From NCBI GenBank assembly GCA_025449735.1, contig JANWIV010000003.1, positions 248,001-312,000 of the forward strand: a stretch of DNA of 64,000 nt, given 5' to 3'. The position numbers and the translations under genes are program-made. How positions within the stretch are numbered: the first letter of the stretch is position 1; each line of letters starts with the position of its first letter. Below, piece by piece: positions 16,819 to 25,762 of the stretch. Under the pieces are notes generated by a model. It made no database searches. It was given only the letters and a program-made list of their open reading frames with translations, and was not told the DNA's origin. The DNA comes from Candidatus Microgenomates bacterium (lineage in GTDB: Bacteria; Patescibacteriota; Microgenomatia; UBA1406; HO2-37-13b).

Positions 16819-18564
16819 TAGCGACAAGGAATATATTTTATCCCCGGTCAAGATAAGTACCCCTTTTTCCGAAGAAACTACAAAATCAACTGTCTTTTTA
16901 AGTATCCCAGAGGATAGTTGCCTCTCATACTCGCCTTCCTTGTTGAAAATAAATAGACGTCCTGAATCCTTATCAATTAAATAAAGGCTTTCAACGTCAG
17001 CGTCAGTAAAGAGAAACTCAAACTCAACTGACGGCTCAGGCGACGCAAGAGTAAAACCATCGTTTAGTCCAGAGGTAAATCGAGACACTCCTGAGCTTGA
17101 TAGCACATAGACTGATGAATCAATTGATAGCTGTTTAGCTCCTGATAAATCAGCGTCACTTGACTTAAGATAGGCAGAAGGGGAAGAGAAACCATCCTCG
17201 GCCCCGGTATATTTATTTATCGCTCCACCCTGGTCAAGCAAATAAATATTACCATTGTACATTGCCATATCAATTGCGGTTTTGAAATGGTCATCACTCC
17301 CTGCTTTGCGCATCAGGCTTCCCTTACCATCTTCAATTTTATAAATACCATCTTTGGTATTGATATAAAAAATATCTCCTTGAGAAAGAACCGCATGGGA
17401 GGCATTTTTTATTGTTGAGCCAGCGACCGTATCAGTGGCCTTTTTTTCAATTGAAAGGCTATAAATTGCACTATCTTTTTTACTAAGCATAACCATTTCA
17501 TCTTGCTCCTTATAAATCTCACTTGCGGTTGCCCCTTTCTTGACAAGATCGAGGTCAAAAAATTCTTCTGCCTTGACTTCTTTTTCTCGCTTAATCTCAG
17601 ACGCCTTACTCTCGACTTTATGGGCGATTTCATCAACTCCTTTTATGTCTTCGCCTTCGGTTTTCTTTTTCAACTCCTCAACTGAAGCCTTTGCTTCTTC
17701 AAGCAGTGAAAGCGATTTGTCAGTATTTAAGCCAAATAGTCCCTCTGCTTCTTCCAACTTATTTTCAATTGCGACTATTTGAGTATCAACTTCTTCTTGC
17801 AACTTATCATGCCGGCGCCTTTCAACTCCAAAAACTACACTGTAAAGCAGAACCACAACAAGAATAACAAGAATACCGCCAGTTAACATTTTGTTTCCTT
17901 CGTTCAATGGTTTGAGACGATTCGTTAGGCTTGAGAAAGTGTCTTTACTAAGTTTTGACTGAGACTCTTCATAAACTCCCGACTCATCGCTAGCCTCTTC
18001 AGAAACAATAGCATTGATCTCTTTTTCCGCGTTTACCGTTACTAGTATAGCGATGATCCCCGCATCATCATTCTTTTTTAATTCTGCAGCCAACATTTCC
18101 ACCGATGCTTTTGGAGATGGGTTATCGAGAGATAAAAGTAGTGCTTCTTGATCAATATTTTCCTCAAGACTACTATTGGTAAAAATATAAAAGTCACCAT
18201 CTTTTACCTCTCCTGACGCTGATGAATCTTGAGAAATTATTTGTTTAATTTGGTCTCCTCGTTTTAACAAAATTACCCCTGAACCACGCGTCAACAAATA
18301 CATAACGCCGTCGACAAAAAAACCAGCGGCACAAGTGGTATCCAATGACTCAAGATTATTATCAATAAGCTCGATACACTGCTCTAAAGTCTGAGGGGGA
18401 TCTTGTGCCAGCGTTTCCTTGATCGATTTTAAAGTGCTCACTATTGCCTCTTTATTCTCCTTTAAGCCAGAAATGCTTAAGAAAAATCTGTCTTGCATGA
18501 TAAATTCATCGGAAATTTTTTCTGTTTCCTTACCTAAATAGATGGCGTAGTCAGTCTTTAACAT
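16795..18564 (-). CDS. Membrane protein: degenerate PPM/PP2C-like domain, TM helix, coiled coil, beta-propeller-like domain
   Basis: 589 aa. The N-terminal 190 residues resemble a PP2C-type phosphatase (ISGLKENKEAIV, LTRGSGVILLKRGD, VKDGDFYIFTNSSLEENI, DDAGIIAILV), but most metal-binding aspartates are missing, so catalysis is doubtful. One helix (GGILVILVVVLLYSVVFG, about residue 230) follows, then a Glu/Lys-rich coiled coil to about 340. The C-terminal 240 residues have repeated short hydrophobic strands with Asp/Gly turns (for example NGNIYLLDQGG, SVYVLSSSGVSRF, SLYLIDKDSGRLFIF) resembling beta-propeller blades. The topology suggests a cytoplasmic sensing head and an outside propeller. It lies with two membrane genes downstream of the 5S rRNA gene. 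No specific family assigned. Confidence 0.72.
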   Translation of the reverse strand: MLKTDYAIYLGKETEKISDEFIMQDRFFLSISGLKENKEAIVSTLKSIKETLAQDPPQTLEQCIELIDNNLESLDTTCAAGFFVDGVMYLLTRGSGVILLKRGDQIKQIISQDSSASGEVKDGDFYIFTNSSLEENIDQEALLLSLDNPSPKASVEMLAAELKKNDDAGIIAILVTVNAEKEINAIVSEEASDESGVYEESQSKLSKDTFSSLTNRLKPLNEGNKMLTGGILVILVVVLLYSVVFGVERRRHDKLQEEVDTQIVAIENKLEEAEGLFGLNTDKSLSLLEEAKASVEELKKKTEGEDIKGVDEIAHKVESKASEIKREKEVKAEEFFDLDLVKKGATASEIYKEQDEMVMLSKKDSAIYSLSIEKKATDTVAGSTIKNASHAVLSQGDIFYINTKDGIYKIEDGKGSLMRKAGSDDHFKTAIDMAMYNGNIYLLDQGGAINKYTGAEDGFSSPSAYLKSSDADLSGAKQLSIDSSVYVLSSSGVSRFTSGLNDGFTLASPEPSVEFEFLFTDADVESLYLIDKDSGRLFIFNKEGEYERQLSSGILKKTVDFVVSSEKGVLILTGDKIYSLSLSGDREIE

Positions 18565-18570
18565 TTATGT

Positions 18571-18810
18571 TTACAAAATTAGTAACGCATAAATAAATAC
18601 GATTGCAGCAAAAAAAGTTTGCAAATAAGATAGGGTCAAAAGAATCCCCTGATCATGGACGTTTATGGCATTTTTTAAAATTTCAATTTGCCTTATCATA
18701 ATAATAGCAAATAAAAGATAAAGACCGCCAAAAATAATGCCAAAGAGTTTAATAAACAATGAAAATAAAGAGAGAGAAGTGAAAAAATTAAAAATATCGT
18801 TAATAGACAT
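18571..18810 (-). CDS. Small two-helix membrane protein
   Basis: 79 aa with two hydrophobic stretches (LFSLFIKLFGIIFGGLYLLFAIIMI and LLTLSYLQTFFAAIVFIYALLI) separated by a short polar turn with an NVHDQG segment. It resembles the DUF5657-type small membrane proteins seen in CPR genomes, function unknown. It lies six bases from both same-strand neighbours, consistent with one transcript with the PH-domain and 589-aa proteins. Confidence 0.6.
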   Translation of the reverse strand: MSINDIFNFFTSLSLFSLFIKLFGIIFGGLYLLFAIIMIRQIEILKNAINVHDQGILLTLSYLQTFFAAIVFIYALLIL

Positions 18811-18815
18811 ATTGA

Positions 18816-19370
18816 TTATTTTTCAGCCAGTTCATTAATAATTGTCACTACTTCATTAGGCATCGGCACTCTTAGAAATTCGATATTTTGTTCGGTACCG
18901 GCAGTTTGGACAAAAACATTACCAAAATTAAAATAAGATGGAATAAATCCTGCTTCTTTGACTGTGACATCAGAGACATCATTAAATGCCGCCGCTGATA
19001 TTTCCTTATATAAAACTAGACTAAAGTCAAAATCCAGCACCCTTTTATTAGTGACAATCCCGACATTGAATAACCAACTCAAGAAACTTAAGAAGGAATA
19101 GCTAAATATCAGTGAATACCATAAGAGGATAACAAAAATTAGTTCAAGTCCGCTAACGAAAGAGGAGACAATAAACACCCCAAAAAAGGGAATTAGCGAA
19201 AAAATGATAGCCGTTATTATCCAAGGTAGTTGTGTTAGCGGATGAGCCCGCAACAACAATACAACTTCTTCATCGGAGCTTTGAGTCTCAAATTTCATCT
19301 TTGGATACAGACAATAGGAATGAAACATATGATAAGAAGGTTTACCTGAAGGTTCCTCTGGATGCGGCAT
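18816..19370 (-). CDS. PH-domain (YdbS/DUF304-like) membrane protein
   Basis: 184 aa. After a polar N-terminus and DEEVVLLLRAHPLTQLPW come two helices (IITAIIFSLIPFFGVFIVSSFV and IFVILLWYSLIFSYSFLSFLSWLF). A bacterial PH-like module follows (NVGIVTNKRVLDFDFSLVLYKEISAAAFNDVSDVTVKEAG), ending in VEFLRVPMPNEVV-type sequence. A longer frame begins at 19403, but that lies inside the 5S rRNA gene. The ATG at 19370 has TACAAT (19377-19382) six bases upstream, so it is preferred. Confidence 0.78.
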   Translation of the reverse strand: MPHPEEPSGKPSYHMFHSYCLYPKMKFETQSSDEEVVLLLRAHPLTQLPWIITAIIFSLIPFFGVFIVSSFVSGLELIFVILLWYSLIFSYSFLSFLSWLFNVGIVTNKRVLDFDFSLVLYKEISAAAFNDVSDVTVKEAGFIPSYFNFGNVFVQTAGTEQNIEFLRVPMPNEVVTIINELAEK

Positions 19371-19392
19371 TAATTTATTGTAGCAAAAAAAA

Positions 19393-19515
19393 TGCCCTGG
19401 CAACGACCTATTGTCCCCTCCGCTTTTTGCAAGGAGTATCGTCGGCGCTGGTTTGTTTCACGACTCTGTTCGAAATGATAAGAGGTGGTTCCAAACCGCT
19501 CTAGCCACCAAGGCA
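19393..19515 (-). rRNA. rrf: 5S ribosomal RNA, solitary gene
   Basis: The minus strand begins TGCCTTGGTGGCTAGAGCG and ends GGTCGTTGCCAGGGCA. The terminal 8-bp helix I forms (TGCCTTGG with CCAGGGCA, one G-U pair). The internal landmarks GGAACCACC, CATTTCGAACAG, GTGAAAC and CAGCGCCGACGATACTCC match 5S loops B, C and E. Length about 123 nt. A run of eight T follows the 3' end, giving helix I plus T-run a terminator look. No 23S or 16S sequence is adjacent; rpsA lies upstream. Confidence 0.93.
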
Positions 19516-19652
19516 AGTTATATTGTAATACAAAAAGGCTCAATATTCAACACTCAAAATTAAAGAAACATTCAATTATTCAATCACCAATTGATTATTG
19601 ATACATTGAACATACATTGATCGTTGATTATTGGAAGTTGTGTGTTTTGAAG
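19516..19652. other. AT-rich spacer with reiterated ATTGAT/ATTCAAT words
   Basis: Between the 5S promoter and the rpsA stop the spacer is built of near-repeats (TTCAATTATTCAATC, ATTGATTATTGATAC, ATTGAACATACATTGATCG). It is the same kind of short AT-rich reiteration seen in other spacers and inside some genes of this window. No coding potential that I see. Confidence 0.5.
19522..19550 (-). promoter_or_regulatory. Promoter of the 5S rRNA gene
   Basis: On the minus strand TTGAAT (19550-19545), a 17-bp spacer and TACAAT (19527-19522) form a near-consensus sigma70 promoter. The expected start falls at the 5' end of the 5S rRNA (about 19515). This supports an independently transcribed 5S gene. Confidence 0.7.
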
Positions 19653-20735
19653 CTATCGATACATTACTGGTTTTTCGAATTGAGCGAGGACCAAGCTGAT
19701 TCGGCGCGCTTTGGTATCTATTTTTTCGATGTAGACAGAAACTGGTTTCCCCACTTCAAGCTCAGTGCCTTGAGTCAGTTTGGAAATATGGATGAGCCCC
19801 TCAATCCCTTCATCAAGCTTGACAATATAACCATACCTTTCTTTTCTCATTATCTCTCCCTTGATCTCGCGGTCAGCTGGGAATTTCTTCTCAACTTCCT
19901 TCCATGGATCGCCGCTCAATCGTTTGATTGACAAATTGAGCTTAAGATTATCATCATTTTTCTCAACGACAACTACTCTCACTGTCTGGCCAATCTGAAG
20001 ATGACTTCTAGCATCAGTAATTTTACTCCAAGAGATTTCTGAGATATGAATCAAGCCTTCAATTTTATCAATCTCACAAAAAGCGCCAAAGTCAGAAAAA
20101 CCGATAACTTTAGCGGTATATTCTTCGCCAAGCTTAATTTTTTTGAAGCGAGTGGTAAGTTCTTTTTGAGACAATCCCATGACTGATGCTTTCTGTGAAA
20201 CCACTAGGCGATTTTTTTCCGGATCAACCTCAAGCACTCGAACTTTTATTTTTTGCCCTTTGAGCTTCTCTGGCTTATCAATAAATTGCTGAGTCAGTTG
20301 AATCTTAGGGATAACTCCCCTGATCCCCATAAATTCAATGAAGACCCCACCTTTACCATAATCACCGCAAACCACCTCAATATCTTTTTCCGCTTGCCAT
20401 TTTTCTTTCAAAATCTGCCATTTGCCTCGCTCAAAAAAGAGTCGCATCGATACCACCGGATAACCCTCTTTGGCTTCCTCAACAACAACCTTTACTGGGA
20501 TTTTATCGCCTTCTTTAAGATAAGGGAGATATGAAGTTAGCTGATTGGTTTCAAGCTCACCAAGGACAGCATAGGATTTCCAGCCGATATCAAACCTCAC
20601 CGTGCGGCGAGATAGCTCAACAATTGTCGCTTCCATTTCTTGGCCCTTTTTTGGGGGAGAAATCGGTTTCTTTGCAAGCAGTTCCTCCATGTTTGTAGAA
20701 TGGGAAACAGGACTCTTAGTAGTTTTTGTAGGCAC
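19653..20735 (-). CDS. rpsA: Ribosomal protein S1-type protein, four S1 domains
   Basis: 360 aa with four OB-fold S1 repeats: MEATIVELSRRTVRFDIG (about 35), VVCGDYGKGGVFIEFMGIRGVIP (about 122), YTAKVIGFSDFGAFCEIDKIEGLIHISEIS (about 204) and GEIMRKERYGYIVKLDEGIEGLIHISKL (about 290). The last two are closest to consensus. This is the short S1 form. The start is a GTG with a strong AGGAGG nine bases upstream, one of the few clear Shine-Dalgarno sites here, which is notable for the protein that itself helps mRNAs bind the ribosome. Confidence 0.9.
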   Translation of the reverse strand: MPTKTTKSPVSHSTNMEELLAKKPISPPKKGQEMEATIVELSRRTVRFDIGWKSYAVLGELETNQLTSYLPYLKEGDKIPVKVVVEEAKEGYPVVSMRLFFERGKWQILKEKWQAEKDIEVVCGDYGKGGVFIEFMGIRGVIPKIQLTQQFIDKPEKLKGQKIKVRVLEVDPEKNRLVVSQKASVMGLSQKELTTRFKKIKLGEEYTAKVIGFSDFGAFCEIDKIEGLIHISEISWSKITDARSHLQIGQTVRVVVVEKNDDNLKLNLSIKRLSGDPWKEVEKKFPADREIKGEIMRKERYGYIVKLDEGIEGLIHISKLTQGTELEVGKPVSVYIEKIDTKARRISLVLAQFEKPVMYR

Positions 20736-20876
20736 CGGTAATATCCTCCTTTTTTTGCGTCATGAAGCATATTCTAGCATACAGTCTTGGTTTTGACAAT
20801 ATCTTATTTAATATTCTCCAAATATAAATTAAATTATTTTAGATACCATTAGTGATCATTTATTGGATATATAAAA

Positions 20877-21644
20877 TTATCTCGGGGGCAAAGGGGTGTT
20901 ATCTAAACAATAACCACAATAAAATTCGGGTTTCCCATTATTATCAGTGTCTCTGTACCAACAAGTTGGTTGTTTTCCAGCTTGGAGCCAGGCTCGAGCT
21001 TCTACTTCCTGCATTTCCCAACTTGCATTTTCATATCGATTACCACTATCACTCGATATTTGGAAAATCTCGCAACCTTGTGGTGCTGAGATCGGTGAAA
21101 ATTGTGTACAACAAATATTGTATGCCCACAAATTAGGATCTACCCATTTTGCTGAATTTGGATCTACCTGACAAAACGTATCTGAAACACCACAGGTAAG
21201 TCCAGGCGCCGGATATAATGGGTAGTTAATTTTAAAATTCTGGCCATTGCTACAACTAACAGTTCTTGAAGGATTATTACTTGCATCTCCAGGTGAACAA
21301 GTACTAGACCCGCTGCATGATCCTGATATGCCTTGGTTAGGAACTGTATACGTGGTCGGTGGAGTAAGAACTGATTTATCTTGACTAACACCTTCGCTCC
21401 TTTGAACTATCGTGCTCCCAGCCCCTTGCATTTTTTTTATCATTTCTCGTGCCTTACTATAAGTAACATTAGGAGAAGAAGCTTCTGACATTGAGGTAAA
21501 CGCTTGTTCACTGCTAATCCTCTGTGAGAAACTTATCATCAATACGGTGATAAAAGCAAGAAAGCCAACAATAGCGAAAATCACAATCTTGCTTCGTTTT
21601 AGGCTGGATCGAAATTCATCAAGTTCGCTTGTCATCTTATTCAA
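20877..21644 (-). CDS. Cys-rich exported or anchored protein, unknown
   Basis: 255 aa. A short cytoplasmic start is followed by one helix (IVIFAIVGFLAFITVLMISF, residues about 20-39) and an outside region rich in Ser, Asn, Pro and cysteine (about 14 Cys, including CSGSSTC, NICC and CGYC near the end). WYRDTDNNGKPEFYCGYC has a calcium-loop-like D-rich stretch. Disulfide-bonded surface protein is a fair guess; no family recognised. Confidence 0.6.
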   Translation of the reverse strand: MNKMTSELDEFRSSLKRSKIVIFAIVGFLAFITVLMISFSQRISSEQAFTSMSEASSPNVTYSKAREMIKKMQGAGSTIVQRSEGVSQDKSVLTPPTTYTVPNQGISGSCSGSSTCSPGDASNNPSRTVSCSNGQNFKINYPLYPAPGLTCGVSDTFCQVDPNSAKWVDPNLWAYNICCTQFSPISAPQGCEIFQISSDSGNRYENASWEMQEVEARAWLQAGKQPTCWYRDTDNNGKPEFYCGYCLDNTPLPPR

Positions 21645-21704
21645 TAGTAGTTGAGAGAATAAATCTTGTCAATAACATCATCTTATTGACTCCTTTTTGT
21701 ATTC

Positions 21705-23228
21705 CTATTTGTCTTGAGCACGAAATTGCAGCGCTTCCGAAATCGAAGCAGCTGAAATTATCTGCTCATTTTTTAGATCGGTGATTGTCATTGCTAATTT
21801 AATAATTTTAAAATAGGAACGAGCCGATAAAGACAGACGAGCAAAAGCTAGTTTAAGTATTTCTGTTGCTTGTGGTGATAATTGACAATATTTTTTAATA
21901 TCGGCCGTGCTCATTTCCGCATTAGTTTTAATCACCGTCTTGGCAAATCTCTTTGCTTGAAGTCTGCGAGCATGACTGACTCGTTCTTGCACTTTTTTAC
22001 TTGACTCACTGCTACTTTTTTCATCGGTTAATTTTGAATAACTGACAACTGGCACATCTACATGTATATCAATACGATCGAGAATTGGGCCGCTGACACG
22101 CTTTTTATAACGCATTATCTGATTCATCGAACAAATACAAGCGCGCTTGGGGTGTCCTAGATAGCCACAGGGGCAGGGATTTGAAGCGGCCACCAAGATG
22201 AACCTGGCAGGAAAAGTCACCGTGCCAGCAGCACGAGTGACGGTAACGACACCATCTTCCATTGGTTGGCGCAAAGCCTCGAGCACCGATCGAGGGAACT
22301 CAGGGAATTCGTCTAAAAATAACACTCCTCGATGTGCCAAAGATATCTCCCCGGGAGACAATTTATTCCCACCACCGATCAAACCCACTCTTGAGATAGT
22401 ATGGTGAGGAGCGCGAAAAGGGCGTTTAATGACAAAACCCCCTTCTTTAAATTCGTGGTTCACCGAATGAATTTTTGATACTTGAATAATCTCTTCCTCA
22501 TCCATTGCTGGCATTATTCCCGGAAAAGCCCTCGCCAGCATGGTTTTTCCGGTTCCAGGAGGACCTTTCATGTGGAGATTGTGACCTCCGGCGGCGGCGA
22601 TTGTGAGGGCTCTTTTGGTTTGTTCTTGACCGGCCACGTCTTTAAAATCAATTTCATATTCCTCTTTTTTGAGTAGTTGCGAAAGAACAATGGGAGGTTG
22701 TCTCTTTATAAATTTCAAGCCATTGAGATGAAGAATTAAGTCAACAAGATTTTGCACTGGATAGATATTAACATCGCGCACCACGGCCGCTTCGCTAGCA
22801 TTGTCCGAAGGCACATAAAACGATTTTATTTTCTTATCCCGGGCCAGTATTGCAATCGGCAACATCCCTCCAACCGGCCTTATTTTACCGTCCAAAGAAA
22901 GCTCGCCAACAAACATCGACTGTTTTAAGCTTCCCCTCTCGATCCCTCCTGATGAAGCGAGAATGCCTACCGCTATTGGCAAGTCAAAAAGTGAACCTTC
23001 TTTTGGAATGTCCGCTGGAGCCAGATTGACAACAATCTTTGATTCTGGCATTGAAAAGTCGGAGTTATGAATTGCAGTACGGACTCGTTCTTTGGCTTCT
23101 TCAATGGCTTTGCTAGGCAGTCCAACAATTGTAAAAGTAGGCAATCCTCTCGAGGCCACATCAACCTCAACATTTATAGGGACACCGTCAAGTCCAAGAA
23201 CGGTACTGGACAATATTTTTGAAAGCAC
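21705..23228 (-). CDS. comM: YifB/ComM family AAA+ ATPase
   Basis: 507-aa Mg-chelatase-like AAA+ protein. The N-terminal ChlI/Lon-like domain (VDVASRGLPTFTIVGLPSKAIEEAKERVR, then DLPIAVGILASSG) precedes Walker A GPPGTGKTMLARAFPG (near 220), sensor and LFLDEFPEF Walker B, and the Cys cluster CPCGYLGHPKRACICS. In other bacteria ComM is a branch-migration helicase that helps integrate DNA taken up by transformation. With the ComF homolog nearby this hints at retained competence functions. Confidence 0.92.
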   Translation of the reverse strand: MLSKILSSTVLGLDGVPINVEVDVASRGLPTFTIVGLPSKAIEEAKERVRTAIHNSDFSMPESKIVVNLAPADIPKEGSLFDLPIAVGILASSGGIERGSLKQSMFVGELSLDGKIRPVGGMLPIAILARDKKIKSFYVPSDNASEAAVVRDVNIYPVQNLVDLILHLNGLKFIKRQPPIVLSQLLKKEEYEIDFKDVAGQEQTKRALTIAAAGGHNLHMKGPPGTGKTMLARAFPGIMPAMDEEEIIQVSKIHSVNHEFKEGGFVIKRPFRAPHHTISRVGLIGGGNKLSPGEISLAHRGVLFLDEFPEFPRSVLEALRQPMEDGVVTVTRAAGTVTFPARFILVAASNPCPCGYLGHPKRACICSMNQIMRYKKRVSGPILDRIDIHVDVPVVSYSKLTDEKSSSESSKKVQERVSHARRLQAKRFAKTVIKTNAEMSTADIKKYCQLSPQATEILKLAFARLSLSARSYFKIIKLAMTITDLKNEQIISAASISEALQFRAQDK

Positions 23229-23230
23229 AA

Positions 23231-24208
23231 TTATTCCTTATTTTGAAAAAATTCAGCAATAACAGTCTCGATCAGAAGTGCTGCAGGGACTGCCAAAACT
23301 GCACCGGATAAACCTCCTAGCTTAGTTCCAACTGACAAGGCGATAAGAGTGGTTATCGGATTTAAACCCGTGGTTTTTTTCATCACCACCGGGACTATAA
23401 TATTGCTTTCAATTTGTTGGATGACAAGATATAAGAGCGCCACCGCCCCTCCTAAGGCAAGCGAATCTGATGAGGCGACAAGAAATGCCGGAACAAGAGA
23501 AATAGTTGGCCCGATTATTGGCACCACCTCAAGGAGACCGGCAACAAAAGCGAGTGACAAGGCAAATTTGACATTGAGTAGCTGCAATCCAAAATAGGTT
23601 GAGAAGCCAATAATACTCATCAAAACTACCATAGACCACATCCACGCCCCCATTCGCTTTTCAACCCGGTCAACCAGCTGCGCCAGTTGTGTCGCTCGCT
23701 GAGATTCAAAAAAACGATTAAGAAATTTTTTAAAAAATTTCTCTTCGAGAAGAAAATAGAATGTGAAAAATAAAATTGAAACAATAAAAATAAAATGAGA
23801 GAAAAGATCGCCAGCGAAACGAACGAAATTCTTTGAAATATCGGGGAGGAATTGAATCAAAGAATTGTTATTGCTCATCTGACTCTTTAGAAGCGGGAAG
23901 CTATCAAGGACTAAAACGGGCAAACTCTTCAAAAAGAAAACGCTCTCACTAACCAAAGGAGGAACAAAAAATACTAACGCGAAAATAATTGAAATTATCG
24001 TTGTCAAAAAGACAAGCAAGGCCGCAATTAATCGAGGGATTTTATATTTCTCCAAACTATTTACTGCTGGCTTTAGTGCGCTCATTAAAATAAAAGCTAA
24101 GAAAAGAGCATAGAAAACCTCTCTCACTTGCCAAACGACTCGAAGTCCGATGAGGAAAAAAACTGTAAAGATAATTGTCCGAGAAGAAATTTCTATTTTC
24201 TGAGGCAT
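23231..24208 (-). CDS. AI-2E family transporter
   Basis: 325-aa polytopic membrane protein with the AI-2E/PerM pattern: VREVFYALFLAFILMSALKPAV at the start, a large middle loop, and the C-terminal LLEVVPIIGPTISLVPAFLVAS and GLSGAVLAVPAALLIETV segments. Family members export diverse small molecules or ions; the substrate here is unknown. It starts two bases after its operon partner ends and is followed by comM. Confidence 0.88.
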   Translation of the reverse strand: MPQKIEISSRTIIFTVFFLIGLRVVWQVREVFYALFLAFILMSALKPAVNSLEKYKIPRLIAALLVFLTTIISIIFALVFFVPPLVSESVFFLKSLPVLVLDSFPLLKSQMSNNNSLIQFLPDISKNFVRFAGDLFSHFIFIVSILFFTFYFLLEEKFFKKFLNRFFESQRATQLAQLVDRVEKRMGAWMWSMVVLMSIIGFSTYFGLQLLNVKFALSLAFVAGLLEVVPIIGPTISLVPAFLVASSDSLALGGAVALLYLVIQQIESNIIVPVVMKKTTGLNPITTLIALSVGTKLGGLSGAVLAVPAALLIETVIAEFFQNKE

Positions 24209-24223
24209 ATCAAAAATTATACA

Positions 24224-24922
24224 CTATCGAGTTATTGAAATTGCGTAAACATGCATAGCTCCGGCTCTCTTAAGAATACGAGATAGTTCCTTTAGAGTAC
24301 TGCCGCTAGACCAGACATCATCGATCAAAAAAAGATCATGATTAGTGAGCACGCTTTTATCTCCCATCACTTTAAAAGCGCCATTAATATTTCGATATCT
24401 AGCTAATCGCGACAGTTGCGCTTGAGGTTTGGTTTTCTTAATCCGGCTGACTAAATTAATATTAACTGGGACATTACTAATTTGGGATAAGCTTAAAGCA
24501 AACTCCTCTGCTTGATTGAAACCGCGTCTGGCGAATCTTGACGGATGAAGCGGCACTGGTATAAATATCGGTCTTTTAGAAAGCCTGATTAACTCACTCA
24601 ATTGATTTATTTTTTCAATCTCAATAACCGAAATTAGCTCTTCAATTGCTGACTTAACTAATCGATATTTTATTTGTTTTATTATTCGCTGGGTGAGTGG
24701 CACATAGCGGAAAAAAGAAAATAAACCATCAATGCCATTTTCCCGTCGACAACCCGGATGAGTCAGCCCAAGATGGCTAGCTTGCCGGCAATAAGGACAG
24801 TATTGATTCTTGATCGATTCAATTTTAGAGCGACAGTTATTGCAGATATAGCTCCCAAGCCGAGAACAAGAGTAGCATTGTTTTGGAAATAATAAGTCAA
24901 GTATGACTTGAATAAAGCTCAC
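24224..24922 (-). CDS. comF: ComF family amidophosphoribosyltransferase-like protein
   Basis: 232 aa with an N-terminal four-cysteine zinc finger (CYSCSRLGSYICNNC, then CPYC) and a C-terminal type I phosphoribosyltransferase PRPP loop LFLIDDVWSSGSTLKEL near residue 200. ComF takes part in DNA uptake in naturally competent bacteria. FARRGFNQAEEFA is the typical middle motif. Lies between trmD and the AI-2E gene on the same strand. Confidence 0.9.
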   Translation of the reverse strand: MSFIQVILDLLFPKQCYSCSRLGSYICNNCRSKIESIKNQYCPYCRQASHLGLTHPGCRRENGIDGLFSFFRYVPLTQRIIKQIKYRLVKSAIEELISVIEIEKINQLSELIRLSKRPIFIPVPLHPSRFARRGFNQAEEFALSLSQISNVPVNINLVSRIKKTKPQAQLSRLARYRNINGAFKVMGDKSVLTNHDLFLIDDVWSSGSTLKELSRILKRAGAMHVYAISITR

Positions 24923-24926
24923 AATT

Positions 24927-25712
24927 TTATTTTATCATTAGTCCTTCTATCAAGTCTGGGCGACGTTTTTTGGTTATCTCCCAAGACTCTTTAAGTCGCC
25001 AGTTAGATATTTTTTGATGATCTCCGGATAAAAGAATTTCAGGGACGGAAGTCCCTTCAAATTTCTCGGGACGAGTATATTGAGGATATTCCAACAAAGA
25101 AACTTTCTTGACATTATTTTCTTGAAGTTTGTCAATAAGGCTATCCGTCCCGACTGCGGTTTTAAGTTTGTCAACATCGACTTCAATAAAACTTTCATCA
25201 ACTGGCGAGGATTCATTTAGGACCCCTGGTAAAAGTCTGACAACCGAATCAATTATCGCGATCGCCCCAATCTCACCACCAGTCATCACAAAGTCTCCAA
25301 CCGACAACTCTTCGTCAACGTATTCACTCACTCTCTCATCCACTCCCTCGTAGTGCCCACAAACAAGAATCATATGCTCCAGATTGGAGTACTCTTTGGC
25401 TTTTTTTTGGTTGTAAACATTTCCGCGAGGCGAGGTCAAAATCACTTTTGAACCCTGTCTTACATTTTTGACATTTGGCATTTGGCTTTTGACATTGTCG
25501 ATTGCTTTTTTGATGCAATCGACTTTTAGTACCATCCCTGCCCCTCCCCCGAAAGGGCGATCATCAACAGTATGACGCGCGCCTTGGCCAAAATCACGTA
25601 GATTAATAATATTGATAGTTACCTTATTTTCTTTTTGTGCTTTCCCAATAATGCTATGACTAATAGCGTCGGCAATCATCTCAGGAAAGATCGTTATGAC
25701 AGTTATTTTCAT
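24927..25712 (-). CDS. trmD: tRNA (guanine-37-N1)-methyltransferase
   Basis: Methylates G37 of tRNAs reading CNN codons. The SPOUT knot is clear: TIFPEM at the start, DDRPFGGGAGMVLK, LTSPRG, CGHYEGVDERV and SVGDFVMTGGE. The open frame extends to 25721, but that upstream ATG is inside a TATAAT box (25720-25725), so the ATG at 25712, seven bases after the box, is the likely start. Around residues 80-90 (VKSQMPNVKNVRQ) there is a small insertion encoded by a repeat-like DNA segment. Confidence 0.95.
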   Translation of the reverse strand: MKITVITIFPEMIADAISHSIIGKAQKENKVTINIINLRDFGQGARHTVDDRPFGGGAGMVLKVDCIKKAIDNVKSQMPNVKNVRQGSKVILTSPRGNVYNQKKAKEYSNLEHMILVCGHYEGVDERVSEYVDEELSVGDFVMTGGEIGAIAIIDSVVRLLPGVLNESSPVDESFIEVDVDKLKTAVGTDSLIDKLQENNVKKVSLLEYPQYTRPEKFEGTSVPEILLSGDHQKISNWRLKESWEITKKRRPDLIEGLMIK

Positions 25713-25747
25713 GATCTCCATTATACCTCAAGAGTCGTCTCCTCCGG

Positions 25748-25753
25748 TATAAT
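25748..25753 (+). promoter_or_regulatory. -10 box of yidD
   Basis: TATAAT ends nine bases before the yidD ATG. The divergent trmD TATAAT is at 25720-25725 on the other strand. Both give near-leaderless messages. Confidence 0.55.
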
Positions 25754-25762
25754 ACTATCACG

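Noticed and set aside
19371-19403. A longer N-terminus for the PH-domain protein starting at 19403
   Set aside because: That start is inside the 5S rRNA gene; the TACAAT box and ATG at 19370 explain the gene better.
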